Source: Tychonema sp. LEGE 07203 (GTDB lineage Bacteria > Cyanobacteriota > Cyanobacteriia > Cyanobacteriales > Microcoleaceae). Taken from it: a stretch of 64,000 bases of DNA. The notes beneath the pieces are model-generated. The model made no database searches. It was not told where the DNA came from and saw only the letters and a program-made list of their open reading frames with translations. The stretch spans positions 1 through 64,000 of the forward strand of contig NZ_JADEXD010000007.1 in assembly GCF_015207285.1 (NCBI RefSeq), given 5' to 3'. A program made the position numbers and the translations under genes. Of this stretch, positions 55,226-64,000 are shown one piece after another. Each line of letters starts with the position of its first letter. Positions within the stretch are counted from its first letter, which is position 1.

Positions 55226-55409
55226 TTTTCGGTTAGTCGCTTTCAACCTTTCAACCCGTCACAACTGGGTACATTTACAGTGCGGGGCTTCGCACGACCA
55301 AGGTTAAAATTTTCCGATGTTTGTTTATCGTTTAGTTGGCAGGTTCTCCTGTGCGGCTGCACCGTACAGGAGGGCTTGTGAGAGGAGCTGGAACTCTGAC
55401 AATTTCTTG
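55226..55409. other. Intergenic region, no gene seen
   Basis: It contains a CTGTGCGGCTGCACCGTACAG palindrome-like stretch near 55350 (arms CTGTGCGG/ CCGTACAG, 21 bases overall), but no clear ORF. Confidence 0.35.
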
Positions 55410-56690
55410 CTAAATTCTCACTCCAAAAGATGCGGCTAATTCCCGTTCTGGCTGCATACCAACTGTTGGCGGCATCGATCGATGTGCTACCTGTTCGATT
55501 AATTGTAATTGCTGCGGCAGCATTTTAGCTAAACTGTAGCGTTCTAGGGCAGTTTGACGGGCCCTGACGCGAATTTCTGCCATGCGGGTAGGATGGTCTA
55601 AAACTTCGTCAATGCGATCGGCTACTTGTTTCGGCGAGAAGTAATCGACGATTAAACCGTTCTCTCCGTCGCGGATAACTTCTCTCACTGGCCCGGTGTC
55701 GGAACCGATTACTAAACATCCTGCCGATAAAGATTCAATCATCGACCAAGATAGCACGAAAGGTCTGGTTAAATAAACGTGTACGTCGGATGCTTGAATT
55801 ACTTTTAAATACAGTCCGTAGGGTAGCGGGCCGACAAAGTGAACTCGCGACAAATCTAGCGGCACTTTTTTGAGCATATAGTCTTTGTAAGACTCGCCGT
55901 TTGGTAACGAACGGCCGTAACAAACTCTCTCAGAACCGACAATTACAACGTGACAGTTGGGGCGGCGTTCTTGCAAATAGGCGATCGACTCAATGAACTC
56001 TGGAAAGCCCCGATAAGGTTCCATTCCCCGCGATACATAGGTGACAATTTCATCAACGCCGGACAAATCTAAGTTGGGCAAAATTAGTTTAGCGCCCGGA
56101 TCTGGTTTGAAGTAATCGGTGTCTACGCCGTCGTGGAGTACGGACAATTTTTGCTGCAATTCTGGAGGAAATTGCGATCGCTGCCAGTATGTAGGCGACA
56201 AACCCCAATCGCAAGAGTATAAATCGATCAAAATCGGCGCATTTTTGATTCTAATTCTCGCCATGTCGTCAACTGTTAAAGGTTCCGCCGGATCGAAATC
56301 TGCGTCGGAACCGATCGAGTGATAAAACCACTCGAAATAACACAAAAGCGGCGTATTTGGAAAAGCTTCTTTGACAAACAGTGTCGGCCCCCAACCGGAA
56401 TGTCCGCAAATAATATCGGGTACAAAACCGTCTGCTTTAAGTTGTTCTGCCATTCTAAATACGGCTTGTCCGTAGATGACGGCACTTTCTAAAGGGCGGA
56501 CGTATTGGTGAGTCTGCGGGTTAGGTTCGCGGCTTGGTGTAAATGCTGCTTTGCGAACGCCGGGAATGTTCCATTCGGGACGCTCGTTTTTAGTGCCAAA
56601 AACAATCTGATTTTTTGGATCTGCGCCTAAAGCTGTGATAATGTGGCGGTACTGGGCGGGGAAGTTTGGGTGAAGAAATAATGCTTTCAT
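55410..56690 (-). CDS. Glycosyltransferase family 4
   Basis: The 426-residue protein has the GT-B fold. It starts MKALFLHPNFPAQYRHIITA, with HSGWGPTLFVKEAFPNTPLL, VLHDGVDTDYFKP and a donor domain VTYVSRGMEPYRGFPEFIES. The SLSAGCLVIGSDTGPVREVI motif carries the typical E of the EX7E region, and NGLIVDYFSPKQVADRIDEV follows. GT4 enzymes transfer sugars from nucleotide donors and retain anomeric configuration; the acceptor is unknown. It belongs to a minus-strand carbohydrate cluster with the methyltransferase and giant fusion. Confidence 0.92.
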   Translation of the reverse strand: MKALFLHPNFPAQYRHIITALGADPKNQIVFGTKNERPEWNIPGVRKAAFTPSREPNPQTHQYVRPLESAVIYGQAVFRMAEQLKADGFVPDIICGHSGWGPTLFVKEAFPNTPLLCYFEWFYHSIGSDADFDPAEPLTVDDMARIRIKNAPILIDLYSCDWGLSPTYWQRSQFPPELQQKLSVLHDGVDTDYFKPDPGAKLILPNLDLSGVDEIVTYVSRGMEPYRGFPEFIESIAYLQERRPNCHVVIVGSERVCYGRSLPNGESYKDYMLKKVPLDLSRVHFVGPLPYGLYLKVIQASDVHVYLTRPFVLSWSMIESLSAGCLVIGSDTGPVREVIRDGENGLIVDYFSPKQVADRIDEVLDHPTRMAEIRVRARQTALERYSLAKMLPQQLQLIEQVAHRSMPPTVGMQPERELAASFGVRI

Positions 56691-56696
56691 TGAATG

Positions 56697-56935
56697 TTGA
56701 CTGTTGACTGTTGACTGTTGTCTGTTGACTGTTGACTGTTGTCTGTTGACTGTTGACTGTTGACTGTTGACTGTTGACTGTTGGTGATTTGTTAACTCTT
56801 ACCAATAACAACTAACTGATGACTCCTAACTGATGATTACCAAGAGAACCCGCACGGGGGAACCGCCCCTACCAACTGACTCCTAACTAATGACTAATGA
56901 CTAATGACTATTGACTAATGACTACTGACTGGTGC
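56697..56935. repeat. TTGACTG repeats and TAATGACTAC repeats
   Basis: TTGACTG and TTGTCTG copies run 56697-56782. TAATGACTA-type units run 56884-56935 and overlap the methyltransferase 3' end, coding its last residues VSSH and supplying the TAG stop. Between them is a mixed region with one CCCCTACC word. Confidence 0.9.
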
Positions 56936-57643
56936 TTTGCAGATCCAGACGCAATCTCGCGGGACAGATTCGGTGTTTTTCAGGATGATTTCATAGTTTA
57001 AATGGTTGAGAAATTTTTCCATAATTGTATCGGTCATAATTGAGAATGCAGTGCCATCTCTGCGTCCCAGCAAGTTTTTATCCCACTCGCTGGCGAATTT
57101 TTCCCAACCTAATTCGCTGAGAATATTGGTGTGGTGAAACACGCAAATTCGATCGCCCCGCAGCAGTTTGGGAATGCGAGTCAGGTAGTTGAATATGTCT
57201 ACCGGCTCTACGTGTACCATTGTATCGTAGCAAAAGCAGACATCCGCTGCACCGGGGGTGATGCCGTCTAATGTTAAACCGTCGAGTTTGACGTAGGAAA
57301 CGCGATCGTCTCCCAAGCGCGATCGGGCGGCTTGCAGCATTTGACTGGAAATATCGGCACAAATTAGGCGATCGCAATATTTCAGCAGCAGCGAACCAGT
57401 TTTTCCGCCGCCGATACCAATTTCTAAAACCCGATGTTCTTTTTTGATATACGGCGCTATAAATTGCTGTTCGATCAGCGCTTCGTATTCAGCTAAGGAG
57501 TTGGCGGCACCAGCAGCTTTACCTATCCATTCGTCGCCAATATGGGCAAGTTCGGCATTAGTTTTTTGCCACTCTTGGGCGTAACTGTCCCATGCGGTTT
57601 CATAATCTACTCTTGGGCGATCGGTCATTTTTTCATCAATCAT
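56915..57643 (-). CDS. Class I SAM-dependent methyltransferase
   Basis: The 242-residue protein starts MIDEKMTDRPRVDYETAWDS. Motif I is VLEIGIGGGKTGSLLLKYCD, motif II CADISSQMLQAARSRLGDDR, and the motif IV region AADVCFCYDTMVHVEPVDI. C-terminal beta strands follow. The substrate is unknown; its position in a glycosyltransferase cluster makes a sugar or glycan methyltransferase likely. The final codons and stop lie in the TAGTCAT repeat. Confidence 0.9.
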   Translation of the reverse strand: MIDEKMTDRPRVDYETAWDSYAQEWQKTNAELAHIGDEWIGKAAGAANSLAEYEALIEQQFIAPYIKKEHRVLEIGIGGGKTGSLLLKYCDRLICADISSQMLQAARSRLGDDRVSYVKLDGLTLDGITPGAADVCFCYDTMVHVEPVDIFNYLTRIPKLLRGDRICVFHHTNILSELGWEKFASEWDKNLLGRRDGTAFSIMTDTIMEKFLNHLNYEIILKNTESVPRDCVWICKAPVSSH

Positions 57644-57724
57644 TTTTGATTATTTTATAGTATAGATGTCTGGATTCTCAATATGTTCCGCAAGTCTTCA
57701 TTTCTCATTCCCCTGTGCTACCAA

Positions 57725-57837
57725 TTATATCAAATCCGGTCTTCATTAGTAGAATAATTCATCTCTCCATTCTCTCCCTCTGTGTCCTCTGTGTTCTCTG
57801 CGGTTTAATAATTCCGGTACAGCCGGATTTGATCTTA
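57725..57837. repeat. Dispersed element copy with CTCTGTGTCCTCTGTG interior
   Basis: The ends are TATATCAAATCCGGTCTTCA (57727-57746) and AATTCCGG...CCGGATTTGATC (57809-57834). It lies between the methyltransferase and the giant fusion gene. Confidence 0.85.
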
Positions 57838-57874
57838 CCAATTATCAATGCCCTGTTGGCCCGATACCCAATGA

Positions 57875-60800
57875 TTAATGACTGCTGAAATATGCTTCGC
57901 AAAAAATCTCTGCATAAGCTTGAGTCATTTCCTCAAAAGTATTCAGTGAATCCAAGACATATTTAGCATTTCCAGCTAACTGCTGGCGCAATGCTTTATC
58001 CTCCAATAAACTCATCAAAGCTGCAACTAACTCTTCCGGGCGATCCGGCGTATAAAACAAACCGTTAATTCCCGGCCTGACTTGTTCTTTGATTCCAAAA
58101 ACAGGCGTTGTAATAATTGGTAAATCGCAAGCCATCGCCTCCAAAATCACTCTCGGAAAACTTTCGATGCGAGAAGTACAAACAAAAATATCCGCCGCTT
58201 TGTAATATTTTACTGTCTCTGAAGTTTCAGAAACTACTGTCACCCTTTGCCGCAATTCTTCCGGCAATTGGGCTACCAAATCGGCTAATTTGTTGCTGTA
58301 AATACTCGGCCGATCGCCCACAATGAAACACCTAATTTTATCGTGACATTTTTCAGGCAAAAGTGAAAGTGCCTTAACTAAATCCTGCTGGCCTTTGCGT
58401 TCGCACACTGTCCCCAGCAGCAAAATTACCACATCTTCGGCTGCAACACCTAAACTTTTTCTGGCAACTTCTGAAGTATCCAAATTTTCCAGTTTGCTCA
58501 CATCTAAACCGTTGTGAATCACTGTAAAATTGTGGTGGCTGTTGAGAGGCAAATACCTGTCCCGCGTTGCATCCGCCACAAAAATCACCTTGTAAGGAAA
58601 GCGGAAACATTCCAAAGCTCTCGCCGCAATCTCCGAACCAAACCTATTAAAATAAGTTTGCCAAGGTTCGCTTTCGTGCACGTTCCACACCGTCGGAATT
58701 CCGATTTCCTGCGCCGCATCAACTACGAAGAAATTTTCTAAAGTATTGGCATAAATTGCATCTACTTTTAAACTTTCAATGTAATTGCTAAAACTGCGGA
58801 TAGCTTCATCGTAAGCATCGCGTTGATAGATGTGTTCGAGGGGATTGTCGCGCACAATGACTTGAATTCCCTGCTGTTCGTAAGCTTGACGCAGGGGGCC
58901 GTCTGTGGTGCAAAGTACGATCGGCAAAATCGCACCCTCAGCCGCCAATTTCACCGCAATTTCGTACTGGTGCAGCGGCGCACCCGTAAAATCCAGCGAA
59001 TTGCTGCACATCAAAACTTTGATAGGATGAATCAGATTCTCTGCTTCTCCTACCAACAAACCAGCATCAGAAACTTCCAGTGTATAACCCTCTTCCTTCT
59101 TCCCTCTTCCTTCTTCCTTCTTCCCTCTTCCTTCTTCCTTCTTCCTTCTTCCTTCTTCCTTCATAAAAACCCGTCGCGGTTGAATATGAAAATACTCATC
59201 TTCCAAAGACAAATGAGGACTGTAAAAACCATCATTTTTTCCCGCATACTTGCGCCTAAAAGCTGCAACTTCTTGAGGATTGTCAGTAAAACCCCTAGAA
59301 GTTCCCTCCTTGTGTAACAACTCCGCATCGGGACAGTAAACGCACCGATAACCGCGTTCTAACAATCGGTATCCGTAATCTGCATCGTTGTAAGCAACAG
59401 CAAAATTCTCCTCATCAAAACCGCCCAATTCTAAGAACAATTGACGCGGAGTAATCGTGCAAGCGGCTGTTACCGCCGAGTAATTTCGCGCCACCATTGC
59501 TTGAGAAAGATAGCCTCGATTATTCTTGTCCATCAGCTTAAAAGCGTGACCGGCCAAACCGTGATGCAGCCCGTGAATTATGCCGGCGTGTTGAATTCTG
59601 CCGTCGGGATATAACAGCCTCGCGCCGACTGCACCCACAGCAGGAATTTGAGCGTATCCCACCATTTGGCTGAGCCATCGCGGGTTAATTACTTCAGTAT
59701 CGTTGTTCAAAAACAACAGGTATTCGCTGTCAACTTGTTCGACAGCGCGGTTGTTAATTGCCGCAAAACTAAACTTGCCTCCAGGATTTTTAATTCGCAA
59801 AACTTGACAACTTAACTGATTTAAATATTCCAGGGTTTTGGGGTCGTCGCTTTCGTTGTCAATGACCGCAATCTGATAATTTTTGTAGGTTGTAATTTCG
59901 AGAGAATCGATACAGGCTTTCAGCAGTTTAACTTGATTTTTAGTAGGAATAATCAAAGTTACTGACGGGCCATCATCAGGGAAATCCTGGGCAAATATGC
60001 CCAAATTTTCTGCGATCGCCCAGGCGTGCTGAGCGACAGTTCCCTTGATTTTTCTGCGGTTTAGTGCGTCTTGAATGGCTTGTTGACCTGCGGAAAAACT
60101 GGATGGTTTCGCTGCTCCTGATACTGCTGTAGAGCCGGGTGCAGTTCGCCAGTGATACAGCACTAGCGGCAGGTGGGCGACGTGGCGAGAAATTTCGGTT
60201 GCTCTTAGGGCAAAATCGTAATCCTGCGAGCCTTCAAAGCCTAGCCGCAATCCGCCTATTTGTTCAAAAATTTCTTTTTTGACGGCGCACAAATGACCTA
60301 GATACATATAGGAAAGCAGCAGTTCTGGCGACCATTCGGGTTTGAATTGCGGGGAAAATCGGCGACCTTTGGTGTCGATTTTGTCGTCGTCTGAGTAGAG
60401 AAAATCGGTGGTTGGATGGGTGGCAAAATATAAGGCGACTTCGCCTAATGCGTCGGGAGTTAGTTCGTCGTCGTTATCTAAAAACAGGATGATGTCGCCT
60501 GTGGCGAGGGCGGCGGCGCTGTTGGTGGCGGCGCTGATGTTGCCGTTTTCTGTGCGAAATGTGATGCGGATACGATCGTCCTTTGCGGCCCAATTTTTCA
60601 AAGTTTCAGCAACCCTAGCGTCGGTGCTGCAATCGTCGGCGATGCAGAGTTCCCAGTTTTGATAAACTTGATTGATTGCGCTGTCGATCGCACTTTCGAG
60701 AAAATCTATCTGCGGATTGTAAACTGGCATTACCACCGAGATTTTTGGCAGCGCTTCCCCACAGGATTTTAACCGAGAAATCAGGTAATCGCGCGCGCGA

Positions 60801-63220
60801 TCGTTCCACTGATTCACCTGCAGCCAAGCATCATACCTATCAATCGGTGAAGCAAGCACAAAACCCGCTGGTGGCAGCAAATCTCCCGGCGCAGTAAACT
60901 GTTTTTGCTGCTTGTAAATCTTCCCAAACTGACGCATCACCTTCACAATTTCCCAAGGCATCGGCACAATTCTGCCGAGACGCTGTTTTCTCTCCCTCGC
61001 CCGCTGCCGGATTGCCTCTACAAAACTCGAAAACTCCTCAAATTTATCAGCACTTCGCTGCCAAATATGGTTGCGCCGCACCGTCAATATTTTCGGCGCT
61101 TGAAAATACAAAATTTCCCCATTTTCTAACTCGGCTTGCAGAGAAACGTGCCATTCACCCGGAGGCAAATTGACAAGCGCCTCAAAGCCGCTTTCCGAAC
61201 TGTTCACCCAGTCAGGAAACACTTGGCCGACATCTTTTCGGCGCAAACCGTAGGCGCATTCTACAGAAATATCGCCGCACAAAAGACTTAATTTAGCAAT
61301 TTTGCGATCGTGGTGACAACACCAACCAGCAAACAAAACTTGACCCTGACGCTGTTCCCACACCACCGGTACATCTAGCGACGCTTGAATCGTTGAAACT
61401 AACAGCGGATAAGCTGCCAAAAAATGCCATTTTCCTCCCTCATCTTGCGCTTCCAACAACACCTCGTGCCGTCCGGCGGGAGCTTGCAATTCAATTGTAA
61501 AACCAGATTTTTTTGCAGACTCAATATTAGAATACCAGCCAGCTATATCGCTTCTTTCCAAACCGCAAACAGCGGCAAAACTATTATTTTTAATTCTGGC
61601 GCGGACGGCTTTAATATCTTTTTTTGTGTTAAAAACCCAACCCACAATTAGCAGGTGGGAATCGTTAACTTGCCAAGTAGTTGGTTGGTCTAAAGAAAAA
61701 ATAAATTTTGGGAATAGATCGCGGATTTTGTGCTTGAATTCCCACCATTTTTCTCTAAGTTTCCACCAGTCAGAAGACTTGATAGCAGCAAGTTCAGCCT
61801 GGATTTTAGCATTTTCTTGCCGGGATTGTTCCAAATCTTGCCGAGTTTGACTCTGGACTGTTTCTAAACGCAGTAATTCAGTTGATTGTTGCTCGAATTT
61901 AAATTCTTTTTCTTCAAACTTGACCTGAGTTTTTCCTAACTCTGCTTCTAATTCTAAGATTTTTGCTAAGGCTATTTTAAATTGCGATTCTTGGCCGGCA
62001 AGCTGTACCTGAGTCTCCCCTAATTCTGCTTCTAATTCGAGCAGTTTTGCTAAGGCTTCTTGAAATTGAGATTCTTTGCCGTCAAGCTGTACTTGAGTTT
62101 TTCCTAATTCTGTTTCTAATTTCAAGACTTTTGTTAAGGCTTCTTGAAATTGCGATTCTTGACCGTCAAGCTGTACCTGAGTCTCTCCTAATTCTGTTTC
62201 TAATTCGAGCAGTTTTGCTAGGGCTTCTTGAAATTGAGATTCTTTGCCGTCAAGCTGTACTTGGGTTTCTCCTAACTTCGTTTCCAATTCCAACACTTTT
62301 GCTTGAGCTTGTTGAAATTGTTCTTGCCATTGTTTGACTTCTAAATTGCTGGTTTTGTGCTGTTTTTCCAGCAAGCGGATTTTTAGCCAATCTTCAAAAG
62401 GCCCGACAGGAGATACTGGAAAATGAATAATTTGGTCATTCGACAATTTAGATTTGCTGCTGAGATTGCCGGCTTTGGTTTCTAAAAGTTGATATAGTTC
62501 TAACGCTTCGGGGAAATATTGTTCTATTAAGCTCGGTTTGTGACTTTTGACAATATCGTTGACTAATAAAGATGCTTCAAAGTTGTAGGCTGGTATTGCA
62601 CCTAAGTTAACGTTAAATTTTTCGTTGACTCGATCGATAAAAAATTCGGGAGTGTTGCCGATCGGGTAAACGTTGGCCAGCAGACAGCGATCGGGAAAAC
62701 TTTCAGACAATTCTAAGATTTGTTGGTTGTAGTGCAGCCACATTTTTACTGCCATTTCGGGATGCTGCAGCAAGCTGATATCGGTTCCCCGGCGGTACAG
62801 CGAATCGACTACTTCCCAGGGCGATCGATAAACGCAGATAAAATTAGCTTCGGGGAGCAATTTTAGCCAAAAATCCCAAAATAGGGCGGTTCGCGGGTCT
62901 TTCCAGCCCCAATGCTTGTCAGGAAGTTGATTTTGGTCGATCGCCCGTTTAGCAATTTCCACATATTCCGCTGCTACCGGAATTGTTTTTTCTAGCGTGC
63001 AGCCGAGTTCATCTATGCCGTGCGATCGCAAAACACTCTTGTGAAACTCAACAAAATCAACATTCTCGAAATGACCTTTGACATTTCCCACCGCCGGGCC
63101 CACTAACTTTTTACCAATATCAACACCGACTTTCTGAAACAAAGAAGCCGTTAAAGAAGTACCGGAACGGTGCATTCCAGTAACAATAAAAACCGACGGT
63201 TTGCTGTCATTTGTACTCAC
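57875..63220 (-). CDS. Giant multidomain sulfotransferase/GT2/GT2/GT4 protein
   Basis: The protein has about 1781 residues from GTG 63220, preceded by GAGGGAG about eight bases away; a TTG at 63253 adds 11 residues and lacks a site. The domains, in order, are: sulfotransferase-like (about 1-270; FIVTGMHRSGTSLTASLFQK, YRSPWEVVDSLYR); a coiled coil with five 28-residue repeats (about 300-450; VQLDGKESQFQEALAKLLEL); two beta-sandwich units (about 505-720); GT2 (about 820-1075; ISVVMPVYNPQIDFLESAID, FLDNDDELTPD); and a second GT2 (about 1085-1350; TLIIPTKNQVKLLKACIDSL, LFLNNDTEVINP). An acidic/basic insert of EEGRGKK repeats follows (about 1352-1378), then GT4 (about 1398-1781; VLMCSNSLDFTGAPLHQYEI). 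It probably assembles and decorates surface glycan in a complex; the N-terminal fold may act as sulfotransferase or be non-catalytic. Confidence 0.9.
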   Translation of the reverse strand: MSTNDSKPSVFIVTGMHRSGTSLTASLFQKVGVDIGKKLVGPAVGNVKGHFENVDFVEFHKSVLRSHGIDELGCTLEKTIPVAAEYVEIAKRAIDQNQLPDKHWGWKDPRTALFWDFWLKLLPEANFICVYRSPWEVVDSLYRRGTDISLLQHPEMAVKMWLHYNQQILELSESFPDRCLLANVYPIGNTPEFFIDRVNEKFNVNLGAIPAYNFEASLLVNDIVKSHKPSLIEQYFPEALELYQLLETKAGNLSSKSKLSNDQIIHFPVSPVGPFEDWLKIRLLEKQHKTSNLEVKQWQEQFQQAQAKVLELETKLGETQVQLDGKESQFQEALAKLLELETELGETQVQLDGQESQFQEALTKVLKLETELGKTQVQLDGKESQFQEALAKLLELEAELGETQVQLAGQESQFKIALAKILELEAELGKTQVKFEEKEFKFEQQSTELLRLETVQSQTRQDLEQSRQENAKIQAELAAIKSSDWWKLREKWWEFKHKIRDLFPKFIFSLDQPTTWQVNDSHLLIVGWVFNTKKDIKAVRARIKNNSFAAVCGLERSDIAGWYSNIESAKKSGFTIELQAPAGRHEVLLEAQDEGGKWHFLAAYPLLVSTIQASLDVPVVWEQRQGQVLFAGWCCHHDRKIAKLSLLCGDISVECAYGLRRKDVGQVFPDWVNSSESGFEALVNLPPGEWHVSLQAELENGEILYFQAPKILTVRRNHIWQRSADKFEEFSSFVEAIRQRARERKQRLGRIVPMPWEIVKVMRQFGKIYKQQKQFTAPGDLLPPAGFVLASPIDRYDAWLQVNQWNDRARDYLISRLKSCGEALPKISVVMPVYNPQIDFLESAIDSAINQVYQNWELCIADDCSTDARVAETLKNWAAKDDRIRITFRTENGNISAATNSAAALATGDIILFLDNDDELTPDALGEVALYFATHPTTDFLYSDDDKIDTKGRRFSPQFKPEWSPELLLSYMYLGHLCAVKKEIFEQIGGLRLGFEGSQDYDFALRATEISRHVAHLPLVLYHWRTAPGSTAVSGAAKPSSFSAGQQAIQDALNRRKIKGTVAQHAWAIAENLGIFAQDFPDDGPSVTLIIPTKNQVKLLKACIDSLEITTYKNYQIAVIDNESDDPKTLEYLNQLSCQVLRIKNPGGKFSFAAINNRAVEQVDSEYLLFLNNDTEVINPRWLSQMVGYAQIPAVGAVGARLLYPDGRIQHAGIIHGLHHGLAGHAFKLMDKNNRGYLSQAMVARNYSAVTAACTITPRQLFLELGGFDEENFAVAYNDADYGYRLLERGYRCVYCPDAELLHKEGTSRGFTDNPQEVAAFRRKYAGKNDGFYSPHLSLEDEYFHIQPRRVFMKEEGRRKKEEGRGKKEEGRGKKEEGYTLEVSDAGLLVGEAENLIHPIKVLMCSNSLDFTGAPLHQYEIAVKLAAEGAILPIVLCTTDGPLRQAYEQQGIQVIVRDNPLEHIYQRDAYDEAIRSFSNYIESLKVDAIYANTLENFFVVDAAQEIGIPTVWNVHESEPWQTYFNRFGSEIAARALECFRFPYKVIFVADATRDRYLPLNSHHNFTVIHNGLDVSKLENLDTSEVARKSLGVAAEDVVILLLGTVCERKGQQDLVKALSLLPEKCHDKIRCFIVGDRPSIYSNKLADLVAQLPEELRQRVTVVSETSETVKYYKAADIFVCTSRIESFPRVILEAMACDLPIITTPVFGIKEQVRPGINGLFYTPDRPEELVAALMSLLEDKALRQQLAGNAKYVLDSLNTFEEMTQAYAEIFCEAYFSSH
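59085..59163. repeat. In-frame simple-sequence insertion in giant gene
   Basis: CTTCCTTCTTCCCTCTTCCT-type repeats code the EEGRRKKEEGRGKK track between GT2 and GT4. Confidence 0.9.
61900..62310. repeat. 84-bp tandem repeat within coiled-coil coding region
   Basis: About five copies of an 84-base unit (coding 28 residues, VQLDGKESQFQEALAKLLEL...) with few differences. The unit fits four heptads. Confidence 0.9.
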
Positions 63221-63356
63221 AATTTCTCTCCCTCGCCCTAATTCCCACACCAACTTTACTCGTTACACTCTTGTTGCCAAAAAATGCAACTTTAGGCAAA
63301 ATTTCAACCTTGTTCCATCACGGTATTCCCAATCGGAAATTTCAAATTTTCCCGTC

Positions 63357-64000
63357 TTATTCTCCCGCTACCCCCAGCAACCGCTTGACTTGAAACCAGC
63401 CGCTTCTCAGCTTCCAGAACTTGCTGCTTTCCATTGCCAAAACTCGATTCTGCGATCGCTCTAATTCTTGCTTGAGATGAATTAGCTGATTTTCAGTTTG
63501 CTCCAACTGCATTTGCACAGATACTAACTGAGTTTGAGTTTGTTCCAATTGCGTGTGAGCTGAGACTAACTGAGTTTGAGTTTCTTCCAACTTCGTTTGA
63601 GTTTCTTCTAACTTTGGTTCCGTAATCATTAACTTACTTTGACTTATCTCCCATGCTATTTTAGCCGCCTCTAACTGAGTTTCAACCAACTTGAGTTTTT
63701 CATGAGTAGAGCCCAACAAAGACTGCGATTGCCGTTGGCCCACCAGCGATTTCACGCTGCAAATTTCCAGAATCCATTCCCAACCGCAGTTATTGATTGC
63801 TTTAACTGTCAACACATCCTCCGGTGTCACAGTATTTTTCGGCAAATAACAGTTCCAACCAGACTGCAAAATTGCATCTTTTTTAAAATAGTCAGCCACA
63901 TCCCGGCGATCGTAAAAAGGCTCGCACCTCTGCACCAACTCACCGTTTACCAGCACCTGCACCTCCTCAATTCGGCCGTCCGGATTCACATCAGCCGCCC
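63357..64000 (-). CDS. Partial coiled-coil protein, 5' end outside window
   Basis: The open frame continues to the window end (upstream codons read AAD before VNPDGRIEEVQVLVNGELVQ), so a GTG at 63989 is not the real start. The visible 214 residues are a beta-rich segment (about 1-80) and a coiled coil (about 85-190) with TKLEETQTQLVSAHTQLEQT repeats, ending with KFWKLRSGWFQVKRLLGVAG. This ending KFWKLR..W recurs as DWWKLREKWWEFK after the coiled coil in the giant protein, so the two proteins likely share origin. The family is unrecognised; a glycosyltransferase or methyltransferase domain may lie upstream. Confidence 0.8.
   Translation of the reverse strand, partial: AADVNPDGRIEEVQVLVNGELVQRCEPFYDRRDVADYFKKDAILQSGWNCYLPKNTVTPEDVLTVKAINNCGWEWILEICSVKSLVGQRQSQSLLGSTHEKLKLVETQLEAAKIAWEISQSKLMITEPKLEETQTKLEETQTQLVSAHTQLEQTQTQLVSVQMQLEQTENQLIHLKQELERSQNRVLAMESSKFWKLRSGWFQVKRLLGVAGE

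Overview
The window is chromosomal DNA of a filamentous cyanobacterium, most likely Microcoleus/Oscillatoria-like. This rests on Ycf3, a Ycf35/DUF1257 protein, TxlA/HCF164-type thioredoxin, DUF3288 and DUF4278 proteins, zinc-ribbon kinase/WD40 architecture, dense CGATCG/HIP1 (GCGATCGC) sites, and abundant heptamer-type tandem repeats (TTGACTG, TAATGAC, CCAATAA families). No rRNA, tRNA, CRISPR array, prophage or complete insertion sequence was recognised.

Layout. 0-10.5 kb: a 90-bp triplicate repeat, a proline-rich hypothetical protein, an RNase R-like protein, ubiX, a LapA-domain protein, shikimate kinase, a small membrane protein, a NIL/ferredoxin protein and a thylakoid-type thioredoxin. 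11-18.5 kb: an RND exporter, a beta-propeller protein, RtcB, DUF4278 and BON proteins. 18.6-22.4 kb: an orphan cytosine-5 DNA methyltransferase, then lpxB and lpxA. 22.6-32 kb: a signalling block with two tandem paralogous histidine kinases, DUF1257, a multi-PAS HisKA_2 kinase and a REC-GGDEF-EAL protein. 32-41 kb: MsrP, a zinc-ribbon kinase/WD40 protein, a TPR protein, an HNH-like membrane protein, DUF3288, a VMO-I-like secreted protein and a DUF1036 protein. 41-47 kb: SecA, a broken small hydrophobic gene, a retropepsin-like protease pair and RNase Z. 47-55 kb: a SpoIID/LytB protein, Ycf3, GatC, a TrkA-type protein overlapping a CPA1 antiporter, and a DUF3124 lipoprotein. 55.4-64 kb: a minus-strand polysaccharide/glycan block with a GT4 enzyme, a methyltransferase, a roughly 1780-residue sulfotransferase/GT2/GT2/GT4 fusion, and a related coiled-coil gene cut by the window edge.

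Two themes stand out. First, several proteins keep a recognisable enzyme fold but have lost signature catalytic residues: the RNase R-like protein, one of the twin histidine kinases, the GGDEF domain and the WD40 kinase. Second, the intergenic space is occupied by a layered repeat ecology. Heptamer tandem repeats lie at the 3' ends of genes and never between divergent genes. A dispersed element family has ends resembling GATATCAAATCCGGT, and there are several distinct inverted-repeat elements. Some of these appear to sit in or truncate genes, for example a BrnA-like antitoxin remnant and a 19-codon ORF. Three open stretches without start codons look like remnants of former genes.

All product names come from motif recognition by eye. 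No database search was possible.
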